Assembly: GCA_037953625.1 (NCBI GenBank) | Contig: CM075652.1 | Span: 30,994,501-31,058,500 of the forward strand | DNA: 64,000 nucleotides | Direction: 5' to 3' | Source: Crotalaria pallida | Lineage: Eukaryota > Streptophyta > Magnoliopsida > Fabales > Fabaceae | Part shown: positions 48,901 to 57,720 of the stretch, piece by piece | Position numbering within the stretch: position 1 is the first letter of the stretch | Layout: every line of letters begins with the position of its first letter | Translations under genes and position numbers: made by a program | The notes under the pieces: generated by a model | Seen by the model: only the letters and a program-made list of their open reading frames with translations | What the model was told of the DNA's origin: nothing | The model's database searches: none

Positions 48901-49085
48901 GATAAACATCCCCAACAACAACCAGCAAAACAATAATTCAATATCATCATAAAAAATAAATTCAATAATAAATTCAATAAATTAAAGAATATGATAATTG
49001 TGCAAGAATAAACAATAACTCACAAGGGACCATCGTAGGCTCGCTCCCCTGCAACATTTTTCAAACAGTGATCGCAGTACACCAT
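27902..49085 (-). CDS. BRF1: BRF1: TFIIB-related subunit of RNA polymerase III initiation factor TFIIIB
   Basis: BRF1 binds TBP and recruits RNA polymerase III to tRNA and 5S genes in the nucleus. Coding exons, in gene order: 49024-49085, 48817-48898, 45306-45381, 44078-44160, 43880-43956, 42658-42714, 42425-42537, 41708-41787, 41526-41612, 39158-39238, 36265-36426, 35917-36033, 35386-35458, 35160-35281, 34282-34362, 33945-34073, 32967-33056, 29757-29810, 27902-28138. All borders are GT/AG and phase stays open for 620 codons, near the usual plant BRF1 length. The zinc ribbon has C4-x2-C7 and C23-x2-C26. Two cyclin-type repeats cover about residues 50-265 (GRRSEQVQASCLY and TGRKPSGLCGAALY are typical). 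The BRF1-specific TBP-binding block lies at about 415-465 (SDIDDQEVDGYLFNEEE). The C-tail is rich in Tyr, Asp, Gly and Asn. Exon borders come from reading, not transcripts. Introns are swollen by transposable elements. Confidence 0.93.
28757..29006. mobile_element. Stowaway-type MITE (about 250 bp) in the last BRF1 intron
   Basis: Left terminus CTCCCTCCGTTCCATAAGTT follows TA (28755-28756). The right end carries the complement AACTTATGGGACGG with a few substitutions and then TA. Typical Stowaway termini, partly decayed on the right. Confidence 0.8.
29192..29464. mobile_element. Stowaway-type MITE (273 bp) in the last BRF1 intron
   Basis: Left CTCTCTTCGTCACTAATTAT and right ATAATTAGGGACGAAGGGAG are inverted repeats flanked by TA (29190-29191, 29465-29466). 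The ATAAGA(T/C)CC subterminal block resembles that of the MITE at 25159-25435, so the two may be related. Confidence 0.85.
29896..29921. repeat. AT dinucleotide microsatellite
   Basis: A pure TA run of roughly 12 units in the intron just upstream (in gene sense) of BRF1 exon 18. Confidence 0.9.
30140..30610. mobile_element. Mutator-like non-autonomous element (about 470 bp) with inverted ends
   Basis: The left end GGTTTAATTATAATTCC... and the complement of the right end GGCTTAATTATGTGTCC... form long imperfect inverted repeats. They include TCCTTGA, TTTTGTCATA and a shared CTCCCCGAA...TAGGTTTGC(T/C)ATATACC block. Candidate 9 bp flanks match only partly, so the target duplication is not secure. 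Located in BRF1 intron 17. Confidence 0.55.
30640..32215 (+). pseudogene. Broken Ty1/copia relic: LTR-like leader plus integrase fragments with a 365 bp tandem duplication
   Basis: 30760-31290 looks like copia LTR material: two CTATAAATAG boxes near 30838 and 31018, a CT-rich stretch, and a primer-site-like ATGGTCTCAGAAC near 31295. Then come fragments of the gag-pre-integrase/integrase region (AKSHRLPST, PLDLVFVDLWGPAP), an internal deletion, and integrase core pieces (CPHTHHQNGVIERKLRHIV). Positions 31401-31765 are repeated exactly in tandem at 31766-32130. Frame breaks prevent any intact product. It lies antisense within BRF1 intron 17. Confidence 0.75.
36107..36220 (+). mobile_element. 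tRNA-derived SINE-like element
   Basis: AGCTTAGTTGGTAGAG resembles an RNA polymerase III A box and GGGTTAGAACC a B box, about 37 bases apart, followed by a pyrimidine-rich tail. It shares GCTTAGTTGG...GGACATAAAGT with the element at 40027, so the two are one family. In BRF1 intron 11. Confidence 0.65.
36877..37558 (-). mobile_element. TRIM-like or deleted copia element, minus strand, in BRF1 intron 10
   Basis: Two direct copies of about 235-285 bp (36877 to about 37135, and about 37270-37558) share GATACAAACCAGTATCAAGT and most of the following sequence. Read on the minus strand, the right copy begins TGTTAGGAGTCCCACATTG, a common plant copia/TRIM LTR start. The spacer is only about 135 bp and noncoding. 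The target duplication was not resolved and the left copy's start has decayed. Confidence 0.5.
38182..38200. repeat. Short TTTAGGG telomere-type tract
   Basis: About 2.7 units of the plant telomere repeat (TTTAGGGTTTAGGGTTTAG) in BRF1 intron 10. Too short to be a true interstitial telomere. The complement contains AAACCCTAA telo-box motifs. Confidence 0.85.
38290..38568 (+). pseudogene. Ty3/gypsy integrase C-terminal (chromodomain-like) fragment
   Basis: The frame reads QPDRILDSRTI...KQFLVHWIG...EDATWEEE, the usual end of Ty3/gypsy integrase with a chromodomain-like fold, and runs to a stop at 38566-38568. A purine-rich stretch (about 38539-38552) and a possible LTR start TGATAGGGAACC (about 38553) follow; LTR-like AT-rich sequence runs to roughly 38878. 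Everything upstream of the integrase tail is missing. Antisense in BRF1 intron 10. Confidence 0.7.
40027..40145 (+). mobile_element. tRNA-derived SINE-like element
   Basis: CTTAGTTGGTTAAGG resembles an A box and GGATCAAATCC a B box, followed by a short body and an A/T-rich tail. Same family as 36107-36220. Located in BRF1 intron 9. Confidence 0.65.
42741..42762. repeat. Poly-A tract in BRF1 intron 5
   Basis: About 22 consecutive A on the plus strand, i.e. poly-T in gene sense just upstream of an exon acceptor. Probably a retroposon tail or a lengthened polypyrimidine tract. Confidence 0.7.
44341..45056 (+). mobile_element. Complete TRIM-like miniature LTR element in BRF1 intron 3
   Basis: LTRs at 44341-44567 (227 bp) and 44832-45056 (225 bp) both begin TGTTAGATACTGTATA and end TTTCTAACA. 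The 264 bp interior starts with primer site TGGTATCAGAAGC (44568) and ends with purine tract ATAAAGGGGAA. The target duplication is ATAAA (44336-44340, 45057-45061). The LTR holds a CTATAAATAG box and CT microsatellite leader. The interior keeps only a short gag-like start and no pol. The near-identity of the LTRs points to a recent insertion. Confidence 0.92.
45494..45517. repeat. Left copy of the 24 bp duplication flanking the truncated copia
   Basis: CCATTAAACTATTTC followed by ATATGAGAC recurs at 47946-47969 with one difference. It abuts the copia pol fragment on one side and the exact 3' LTR end on the other. It is much longer than the 5 bp duplication expected from integrase. Confidence 0.85.
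45537..47639 (+). pseudogene. Truncated copia polyprotein: integrase C-terminus, reverse transcriptase, RNase H
   Basis: The frame stays open for about 700 codons. Landmarks in order: integrase tail with LRVFGSACYPL and CIFLGYS (near the start), a Ser/Thr/Pro-rich linker, reverse transcriptase opening at WVYRIKENPDGS, LDVNNAFLNG, the catalytic YVDDIIVTG motif (near residue 380), RNase H DADWAGD and STEAEYRSL, and a tail with LTKPLS before the stop. No start codon or upstream gag-protease remains, so it cannot make a normal product. The frame is undamaged, arguing for a young insertion. Transcribed plus strand, opposite to BRF1. Confidence 0.9.
47660..47945 (+). repeat. 3' LTR (286 bp) of the truncated copia element
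   Basis: Starts TGTATTAGAGTATTAGAG after a G-rich purine tract and ends CTTACA. Contains a TCTATAAATAG promoter-like box (about 47813) and CT-rich tracts. No partner LTR exists upstream. Confidence 0.85.
48486..48653 (-). mobile_element. Au-family SINE, minus strand, in BRF1 intron 2
   Basis: Read on the minus strand it opens GGTGAGCTTTGGTGTAACAG, carries a B-box-like GGGTCATGGGTTGAAAG segment and a GGAAACAGTC block. It then has GGCTGCCTACATTTACCC and ends CATCGGGCTGCC followed by T. These are the hallmarks of the plant Au SINE. Body sequence is well preserved. Confidence 0.85.
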
Positions 49086-49126
49086 TCTTTGTTTTGCTAA
49101 TTGATAACAACAGTCTCCGCTACAAT

Positions 49127-50190
49127 CTGTTACCAATAATAAGGTTTTAGAAAAAGAAAAAAAAAACAAAAAATAAAGATTCAAGAGTGTGTTTAACTGG
49201 AAATTGAAGGTTTAGATTAAGTATATGAATTTGAGAGTGCGGAGAGAGGAAAAGGAATGGGGTAAAGTAACGGCTCAAGTTGAACGGTTTCGGCTACATT
49301 TAGTAGCAATTCTACTTTGTCATAGGGTCCCTTTCCCGCACTCGCATGTACACCGAAAATTGTACCGCCATCATTTAAAGACGAAGACAGGAACTTAATA
49401 AAAAAGCAACGAAGACAGGAAGAAAAGTCAATCACAAGGATTTTTTATGGTTTGGTTCGATTCTGTTCGGTCTTTTCGAAAGATTAGAATCAAACCGAAC
49501 AAGGTAAGTAGTTTAATTCGATTCCTGTTATTTCATCTCACTAATCCCGAACCGAACCTGTTTTTCATTGGAAAGCAGTTATAATATTATTCGTGAATAT
49601 CATATGAAAGCAGTGAATAGAAAACAGGGAGACCGAGTATATTGAATGAATTAACTGTACAAAGCAGTGAATGAATGAAGGCTTACGTAGGGTTCAATGA
49701 ATCAATGGGATGGGTTGAAAACCTAATTAGGGCAAGAAGACTAAAGAAAACCTAAGAGTTAAAAGCCTAAGGAAGTTGAAAATCAAGGGCAGAAGACTAA
49801 CCTTCACTGAAGAACGGGCGAGTAGCAGGGAGGTCCTTCAGTATCAGGCGAGGGCTCTGGCGGAGTGGTGGCTAGGTTTTCCGTTTTCTTACTTGAATGA
49901 GAACTTGAGAAGACACTAAGAGAGTGAAAACTTGTGAGAAATCAATTTATTGAACAAGGTTTTGTAGCTGACTATGGAGCTTTAGTGATTAGAATCAATG
50001 GTGACGGTCTTAATGTCTCGGCAGATCCTGGGTGTGTGGAGCGGCTATGAGGGTTGAAAGTCGTGATGTTGATTTCGCGATGATCACCCCAGCAGCGGCG
50101 GGCACAGGTTCTGCGTTTTGGAAACCCGGTTCTGCTATGTTTGCCTTGTGAGAGAGATAAGGGTTTTTGAGTGTATAAAGGGTAGATTTG
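49127..50190 (-). promoter_or_regulatory. Probable BRF1 promoter and 5' leader with a leader intron
   Basis: An acceptor-like TAACAG ends at 49127, 41 bases before the ATG. A donor-like GAAG|GTTAGT on the minus strand at 49802/49801 could be its partner, giving a leader intron of about 0.67 kb. Farther upstream, minus-strand CTTTATACACTC (near 50175-50186) is TATA-like and is followed by a CT-rich stretch (ACCCTTATCTCTCTC) like plant 5' leaders. This arrangement is inferred from motifs; long-read cDNA would settle it. Confidence 0.4.
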
Positions 50191-50886
50191 GAAGTTGAGA
50201 AAAATATAAAAAGTGAATAAAAGATAGGGGTGAGCATGAGACAGGTTGGGCTTGAAATGTTGCTTGGGTCAATTTTTCAACCCGAACCCATCCCTAATTA
50301 GAGAGGGACAAGGTAAGGACGGGTCCTCATAGGGATGGGTCCGGGTTCACCCGGAACACGGATGAATAACATTAAAAAAAAAACTTCAAACCATCCAAAT
50401 TTTGAAATTTGCATAATCTTTCTAGAATTCTATAACTAGCCACAAGAAGTATACTAATACTAATATAATTCCTTCAACAACAAAAAGTATAATTCTATAA
50501 TTCTATAATTGTGGGAGGATTTGTGGTTGTTTCAGCTGCATTTCCAGTATGTTCTCCGTCTGCCATTTCTTTTTAACTAAAACAATTAAACAAAACATGT
50601 TTTCATTAAAACATAGCAAGCTTTCATTAAAAAAACAAGCATGAGAAGATAATAATAATAATATAGAGTACAGAAAATGCAACCGACTGACATACACCAT
50701 ACAATAAAGGAAAATGAGAACATACAACATACTGACATAGCAAAGTTTACAAAAGGAAAACATAGCAAAGTTTTAATAATACTTCTATAATAGTTCAATA
50801 ATACTTCAGTAAATCATTATTTTTATAGTTCCTAATATTTCAATAAAATCAATAATACTTCAATAATAATCAATAATAATAAATAA

Positions 50887-51185
50887 TGAGTACCTCATTT
50901 CAAAAAAAAAAAATACCTTGAAGGCTTGAAGCTTGAACAATAACAGTCGACGGAGAAGAGGAAGAGAAGACGGAGAAGAGGACTCAACGGAGCGTTCACG
51001 GCGGCGGCGGCGGCGAGTTTCCTCTCGCGATCTGGCCTCTGCGGACTGCGATGGGTTGCTCTGTGAAGCGCGAATCGGTGGTCTCCGGTGCTCTTCTCCG
51101 CGAATCGGGCAGTAAAAGTGTAAAACGGTGGCTGCAAACCCTAGCCCCTCTTCGACAGATTCACACTCTCAAAGTCTCAGTTACT
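50887..51185 (-). other. GC-rich exon-like segment of unknown identity
   Basis: A GC-rich island in AT-rich surroundings with a CGG run (about 50999-51014), a CTAGGGTTT box on the minus strand and a donor-like TTCAAG|GTATTT at 50918 on the minus strand. It resembles a plant first exon or 5' leader running leftward. Short frames exist on both strands but none is recognisable. It could be an orphan exon, an alternative upstream BRF1 leader, or a captured fragment. Confidence 0.3.
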
Positions 51186-51235
51186 ATCCTCCCACCCACA
51201 CGCGTTCACGACGAGTTTTAATGTCCACTGTTATT

Positions 51236-51260
51236 TTTTTTTTTTTTTTTTTTTTTTTTG
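51236..51260. repeat. Poly-T tract
   Basis: A run of about 24 T flanked by unique sequence; possibly the tail of a minus-strand retroposon, though no body is recognised. Confidence 0.7.
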
Positions 51261-52454
51261 AAGTGGATGGTTCCACTTGTTTATTGTGGTTGTCTGGTTG
51301 ATAAGTAAGGGTCCTTTTACTGTACGCATTGTTTTCAAACGAGTTTAGATACTCATAGGGACTCTTGTACACGTGATACACAATAAAAATTTGTTTTTTT
51401 AAAACATTAGGAAAATTGCTCGTACGATGCATAGGTCTTAAATTTTGATATCCTTTATTTTTTTAAGGGCTTTCCGTTTGTTAAAACATTAAACATTAAT
51501 TTTATTTACATGTGAATTTTTCTAGCGGACAATAAATCTATCATTTTTTGGAATTATATTTTATATGATATTTTTTTAATTATTACAAATTTACATTGAA
51601 ATTTATTTTTTCATGATCAGACAAATTTATGTAATCAAATCGGAATACAATACTTATAATTAGATAAAATGCGATAAAGATTTTGAAAAATATTTATAAT
51701 ATGTGAAACAATCATATATACTTTAAAAATAGTTATGAATAACTGTTATTATTTTTTTCATATTTTTTTGGTGGGACAATTATATAATATAAAATTGGTA
51801 TAATATATAATACACAAACTTCTATCTATATATAGCAAAATGTAAATATTTAAATATGTCTTTTGTCACACATTTATCATTATCAATGAAAAATCATAGT
51901 TATTTGACACATGTTGAAGTGAAAAAATATATTTGTAATGACCAATAAAAACATGTTGAATTGAAAATTAAAAATATAAATAAACAAAACAAAAACCAAT
52001 TGTACTTCCAACTTCTAAAGTTTAGACACGGCTTAAGAACATCTATTTGAAAAGAACTATGAACAAACCTATATATGAGAAGCAAAATACTTAAAAGAGA
52101 AAAAGATCTTTATCCTTACATCACCTTCGAGAACATGTTACCTTTAGTTGCCTCAAACATTTTGAAGGCAGACACCTTCATTAAATGTTTGTTTCTTTAA
52201 TATTTCTTATTTTTGTGATTTTCTACCATCCTTGTGGTCGGGAGTATTTCCTTAATCGTTAAATGGGACGAAGGTCGAGAGTATTCCCTCAATCCTAAAT
52301 CTAAAATCTTTATGAGAAATTTACATCCATCATGAAGGTAGATTAATTTTGTTAGTACATTGAAATTGTACAAATTTAATATACTTATTTGAAACTACCT
52401 CTAAAGATATTATTGAGATTTTAAAAGGTGCTGACTTGATTGAAATGTTTTTTA
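51261..52454. other. AT-rich intergenic DNA, nothing recognised
   Basis: No coding frame of note, no terminal repeats and no RNA gene seen in this 1.2 kb. Confidence 0.5.
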
Positions 52455-52668
52455 AAAGAAGTTTTTTTTATAAGCGTTTTTTGGAAAAGGTAATTAAGTT
52501 TTATTAGAAATTGAAATGAGTTTATGCAAATTGGAAAAATAAAACTATAGATACAGATGGATAAATATATATGGATTAAATGATAATTTTTTACTTTAAT
52601 ATTTTGAATGAAACTTTTTAGTTGAAATTTCACGCATATTGACAATTTCTTGCTAAATATTTTGGATA

Positions 52669-52672
<4 letters not shown>

Positions 52673-52711
<39 letters not shown>
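52673..52711. repeat. TA dinucleotide microsatellite
   Basis: A pure TA run of about 19 units; a shorter TA run occurs at about 52792-52814 in the same duplicated unit. Confidence 0.9.
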
Positions 52712-52715
<4 letters not shown>

Positions 52716-52874
52716 CTTGTTTTACTATTTTGTTACCTCTACTTTTTTTATATTTTTATTAGTCTTGTTTAATGATATTGTGTAGTGCATTATATATATA
52801 TATATATATATATAGAAAATGTTATTTTTTAAAAATAATTTTTTATTTAGATTTAATTTTTTTTTTACCCTTAA

Positions 52875-53083
52875 CTAACGGAGTTTGTTTCAGTTGGTGT
52901 AAGACGTCAACTGAAATCTTGGGAATGGGACACGGGTGCTAGTAGCCCCGTGTTCGATTCCCACTAAAAACATCACGTCACTGCACGCAGCTCGCTCTGG
53001 ATTAGTCTCAAGGACTCCCTGATATTAAAGGTGCTCTTGGGGACACCGGCGGTGGTTCCGCAAGAAATACACACAAAAAAGAA
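52875..53083 (+). mobile_element. SINE-like retroposon (209 bp) with 10 bp target duplication
   Basis: TTTCAGTTGGTGTAAGA resembles an A box and GTGTTCGATTCCC a B box. The body ends GGTGGTTCCGC...CACAAAAAAGAA. It is flanked by TTACCCTTAA at 52865-52874 and 53084-53093. It interrupts one unit of the surrounding direct duplication, so it is younger than that duplication. Confidence 0.8.
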
Positions 53084-54011
53084 TTACCCTTAATATTGAT
53101 TGATAGCATTTTTTATAAATGTATGGTAAAGAATACAATAATATATAGAAAATATTTATTAATTTTTTTATAAGCGAATTTTGGAATGTGGTAATAATTA
53201 AGTTTTATTATAAATTGAAATGAGCTCATGCAAATTAAACAAAACTATAAATATAGATTCATTAACGAAAAAATTATAGATAGATAGATAAAGATGAATA
53301 ATTAAAATGTTAATTTTTTATGTTAATATTTTGAATAAAACTTTTTACTTGAAATTTCACATGTATTGATGTTTTCTTGCTAAAATATTTTGGATGTATA
53401 TATTTTTATTAGACTTTTCTTTTATTATTTTGCTTAATTTATATTTTTCTATCATTTTTATTAGTTTCGTTTAACGATATTATGTAATGCATTATATATA
53501 AAGTATCTTTTTTTAAAAATAATTTTTTTTTTAAATTTAACATTTTTTACCCTTAATATTGATTGATCGCATTTATTATAAATATGTAGTGAAGAATACA
53601 ATAATATAATATATATATATAGAGAGAGAGAAAAAAAATGAAAAGATTAGAAATGATATGGACGGATGTGATTTACTTGCAATGGATGGCTGCAATTAGA
53701 AAAGAAATTAGGAGGGAAAAAACAACATTTGGAGAGAAGGTAAGATTAACTCTCAACTTTTCCTATTTTATAATATGTTGATGATTATGTTGATGATGAC
53801 TATTATTAATTATTAATATTGTGTTTCTAAGAAAACATGATGGGCGATTATGATTTAATCTAATAAAATATGATGGACGGCTAAAATTAAAAGATACAAA
53901 ACACACACTTAATGATGAATTTATGAAAGAAATACACCATTAAGAGAAAAAATGAATATTTTAGGAGGGAAATCTTTTTTTGCCCTTCTGTTTCTCCAAT
54001 TTTAATATATA

Positions 54012-54308
54012 CTAGAGAACACACCCCGTGCGGTGCACGGGTATAAATGGTAGTAGAGGCAGTTTTCTTCCTCTGCAGTGAAGCTTTCCATTGTGCTAAA
54101 AATCTGTTTCAAATATAATTAGAAATAGGACGGCAGTTTTTTTCAATGAATGAATAGTGTGCAGTTTTTTTTTAAGGAAGTAACAGTTATTGTTGGGAGT
54201 TTCATGTCTTTGCCATTTTTGTAAATTAGTATTATGATAAGGGCATTTTGGGCATAACAAAATTACGTACAAACCTAAAACAGTGTTTGTTTTATATAGT
54301 AGTATAGA
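54012..54308 (-). mobile_element. Short non-autonomous Helitron (297 bp)
   Basis: Read on the minus strand it begins TCTATACTACTATATAAAAC and ends with a GC-rich hairpin (CCCGTGCACCGCACGGG), nine bases and CTAG. It sits between A and T. TC start, 3' hairpin, CTRR end and an A-T target are the standard Helitron features. It has no coding content. Confidence 0.8.
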
Positions 54309-55186
54309 TATGTTTGTTGATATATGTTGACCAGTTTATTTCTCTATTTTTTCTCCATCGGTTTCCGCTCCCTGTTTTCCTTCTCTCTCCTTATCCGTTG
54401 CTGACTTGCATTGTTAGTTTGTTACACTGTTACTTACTTTCTTTTTTTTTTTTTTTTGAAGTTACTTACTTCTTCAGTTCTTCTCTTCTTTTAATTTCTT
54501 TTTTCATTTTTTAAATATAATTAATTAAATCATAATAAAATTAAAATGCGATTTTTTAATTTATTGTAAGTAATTTAATTATTAATATTCTTAAGAATAT
54601 TTTTTTAATAACAAAATTAAAAGGTAATTATGTTTTAATAAGTCAATTTTTCTCATTAATTTTGTACTAAGATTTTTGGTACTTTATCTCCATACCCAAA
54701 AGAAAAAAAAGAATAATTTTTTTTATAAATGAATTATAAAATACTAAAATATGAAAGCATTATATTTTTTTTAAATGAAAAAAGAATAAAATTTTTGCTA
54801 AATATTTAATCTCAAGGTTTTAGAAATTTATTTTTCCACGACTAAATATTGAGGTCTTGTACATATTTTCTTTCAACATCAATCATATTTTTTTCTTAAA
54901 AAAATATGAAAAACATTGAAAATTAATTCTCCTTTCGAAGCGGTTCATCAATGCTAATTTATTTTCCCTTAAAAAATTTTAGAATTATCCAGCCTTTATT
55001 CAACATTTCATGATGATACATCAAACTAGGGGCAACCTTGTTAAACGAAATAAAAAAAACATAAATTTTGCGACTAAATTTTATTTAAATTCTCCCTCAA
55101 GATAAACTAAATTTTGTTTTTAAATTTAGTTTAATACAAATTTTTTTACAATAACTATGAATTTAACCATTTGGAAATGATATGCT

Positions 55187-55452
55187 ATCTCTGATCCTAT
55201 TTATAAGATTTTTTTGGGTTTTTTCTTTTAGTAAGGAATATAATTAAACTTGTTAATGACTGTGAAAATTTGATGTAGTTTTTCTAAACTATCCATGTTA
55301 TTATTATTGTGACTCTAAAAGATGCAGAGTTAATGGGGGTGTTTGTCGAAAAAAGTACAATAATTAAATGTTATTGAAAATTGAAATGTGAGTTTATAAA
55401 TAGGATCAAAATAAAATTCTAAAAGGGTCTTATAAATAGAAATAGAAAGTGT
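55187..55452. mobile_element. Decayed Stowaway-like MITE
   Basis: Left GATCCTATTTATAAGATTTTTTT and right GTCTTATAAATAGAAATAGAAAG are imperfect inverted ends like those at 25159-25435. The terminal CTCCCTCCG has been lost. Confidence 0.5.
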
Positions 55453-55531
55453 ATTACATTTATTATTATTATTATGAATATTAATTTTCATAAAATAAAA
55501 ATACGGAAAACCTGTCTTACACTGTTAATTA

Positions 55532-55815
55532 CTCCCTCCGGTTCGAATTATAAACAAAATCAACGAATTTTACGCTTATTATGGAAGTTAGTTGATTGTA
55601 TTTAATTTGCTCAAATTTATAAAAGAATAGAGATATTTTAGAAAAGTTGCATTGGGAATGAAACAAAATTTAAATAAGATAACAATTTTTTAGGGATGTT
55701 TTAGGAAAGTAACATTGGGAATGAAATAAAATTTAAGAAAATTAGTTAGTTTTGCTTATATTTTAAACAAAAAAAAAGGTATGTTTTTTTTGCTTATATT
55801 TCAAGCCGGAGGGAG
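55532..55815. mobile_element. Stowaway-type MITE (284 bp)
   Basis: CTCCCTCCGGTTCGAATTAT at the left and TTTCAAGCCGGAGGGAG at the right are inverted repeats flanked by TA (55530-55531, 55816-55817). Confidence 0.88.
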
Positions 55816-56111
55816 TAAATGATAAAAACGTCACGCTCGGTTATATTTATAAGTCATATTCTAAAAGAATTCTGGACCTATTTATAAATCATTTTGTATT
55901 TTCTAGGAAGCATTTGTTCTACTTTCTTTTTTTGCCCTTTGTCCCTTAATGTGAAATAATACGTTGTGAAATTCCCAATACAAGTTAAGAAGGTAAGATT
56001 GTAATGTTAAAGTATTGTTTTAAAGTTTCAAAAAACGTAATTAATTTTCTTTATGCGTGTAATATGGATAAATATGCCTTGTATATAGGATCAGAGATAA
56101 CATGTCATTTC

Positions 56112-56116
56112 CAAAT
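56112..56116. repeat. Left target site duplication (CAAAT) of the 4.9 kb LTR element
   Basis: CAAAT here and at 60972-60976 flank the element exactly at TGTAGGG and CTACA. Confidence 0.9.
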
Positions 56117-56446
56117 TGTAGGGTTAACTAATAATAAATCCTACCGCTACAGGATAAGCATGAGCTCTCTAGTACAGGATAAGGGTGAATAACTCATCCT
56201 TCTTATCCTCTAAGAGCCACGTAAGCCCTACTGGGCCGAACAGGCCCATAAGGCACCACAACACAACTTCCCCTATAAGTATCGCCATGCTATAGGGGCT
56301 AAGGTATGTTCTCTCATCCTACTCTCAAGAACTACGTGTGGCTTGATCCCCTTATCACTGGGGATACGTAGGACCGGGGTCACCCTCGTCAGCTGCAACA
56401 ACCTCAAACACACATCGTGGTGGATCTATTTCTCAGATCCACTACA
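56117..56446 (+). repeat. 5' LTR (330 bp) of the non-autonomous element
   Basis: Starts TGTAGGGTTAACTAATAATA, includes CCCTATAAGTATCGCC (TATA-like, near 56270) and ends CACTACA. Confidence 0.92.
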
Positions 56447-56465
56447 TTGGCGCCGTCTGTGGGGA
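56447..56465 (+). promoter_or_regulatory. Primer binding site of the non-autonomous element
   Basis: TTGGCGCCGTCTGTGGGGA follows the LTR directly. TGGCGCCG-type sites are common in plant Ty3/gypsy elements primed by tRNA-Asp-like tRNAs; the exact tRNA is not certain. Confidence 0.75.
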
Positions 56466-56519
56466 CGGTAAACTCCGATTCCCATCCACATAAAAAAAAT
56501 ATATACAAAAATTAAAAGG

Positions 56520-57230
56520 AGCTATATGAACAGCAACGTGCTCGAGGAGGAGAAACGGTGGCGTTCTCACCGGGGCGGTTCTACGCGGTGCGCGGTGACG
56601 GTCTCGACACAGTGAGCCGGAACACGGAGATAGCGAAGACCAACGATTCCCTCCTCTACTGTGGCATCGCCGCCGCGGCCGTTCCTGTTCCTTCCTCATC
56701 ACCACCCACCTCTGCCACTCACTTGGTCGCACTGGTGCGATGCGGTCACGGGCTCCCCGAACGAGGCCACGCCCATCAGCCACAACGAGGTTCGAATCGA
56801 AGCAGAGATCTCTTCTTCATGCGACGAATCTCTAAGATCGCAGCTTGAGATCGGTCCACATCCACCATTATGGTCGCCTTCAGATCTGTCGCCGCCACTA
56901 CTAACGTGGTTTGCCCTCATTTTGATTCGGTTTCACTTTGCGGTTCCGTGGTCGAAGATCTCACCGGCAAGAGCAGAGATGAGCACGGTGCTCCTCCTGT
57001 TCTGTCTACGTGCCGTTGCCATGGCACAGCAAAGCTCGCGGCTTCGAACTAGAGCAGAGGTGGCACACGTGCGACGATGTCATGCCGCACCACGAACTCC
57101 GGCCCCGGCAAGGCTTCCACCATCCACCGGTGTTGATGCCAAGGCTGCTATCGTCGGCGCCACACATCCCTGATTGGCGTGAGATTTGCAGCAAGCTGCT
57201 ACTGCAAAAGCCCTAGCGGGCCATCAGCCC
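56520..57230 (+). other. GC-rich block of unknown origin inside the non-autonomous element
   Basis: A GC-rich island with several overlapping short frames on both strands, none recognisable and none dominant. It may be a captured host gene fragment or the element's own leader; composition alone cannot decide. Confidence 0.35.
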
Positions 57231-57585
57231 AAACCGCCCAGAAAAAAGAAAAACGGGCCTCAGCGTCTTCATAGGCCCAACAACAGCAGCACACTCCTAA
57301 GTCAGGGAAGCGACATCTTTTTCATATCACTTATAACTACTACAATTATATATTATATTAAGTGATTGCTCATTTTATATTTTATTGACTCACGTAACTA
57401 TTAGTTAGTGGCAAAAATAATTTATATTTTGCTAATTATTTTGATTACATATTATTTAATTACCAATAATTATTATTATTGTTTTTATAAATTGTCAAGC
57501 TTGGACGACGATCACTAATTATTCTTTTCGTATACATATGCGAGGTACATGTATGATGATCCGTGCTATTCAGTAAATGATCTAG

Positions 57586-57720
57586 ATGACCCAACCTAAA
57601 CGGGCCAAACAGGCCCAAACAAAAAAAAATACGGGCTTAATTGATACAGGCCCAAATAAAATTAAAAAAAACTATATGGGCTTAATTGGTACAGGCCCAA
57701 ATAAAATTCAACCTTCAAAT
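57586..57720 (+). repeat. Short tandem repeat rich in GGCCCA motifs
   Basis: Two copies of GGGCTTAATTG(A/G)TACAGGCCC followed by AAATAAAATT (about 57632-57662 and 57677-57707), preceded by GGGCCAAACAGGCCC. GGCCCA motifs also crowd 57215-57290. Confidence 0.7.

Larger units (their letters stand above)
52455..53560. repeat. Diverged direct duplication of about 400 bp units
   Basis: Units at about 52455-52870 plus 53084-53150 and about 53165-53580 share TTAAGTTTTATTA(G/T)AAATTGAAATGAG, TGAAATTTCAC, TTTTGGAT and TACCCTTAATATTGATTGAT. The first unit was later split by a SINE (52875-53083) and carries TA expansions. Confidence 0.7.

Noticed and set aside
50222..50351. hAT-type terminus (AGGGGTGAGCATGAG...)
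   Set aside because: The motif is suggestive but no matching right end or target duplication was found nearby.
56442..57216. Frames of up to 170 codons in the GC-rich block of the non-autonomous LTR element
   Set aside because: Overlapping in all frames with no recognisable domain; treated as noncoding.
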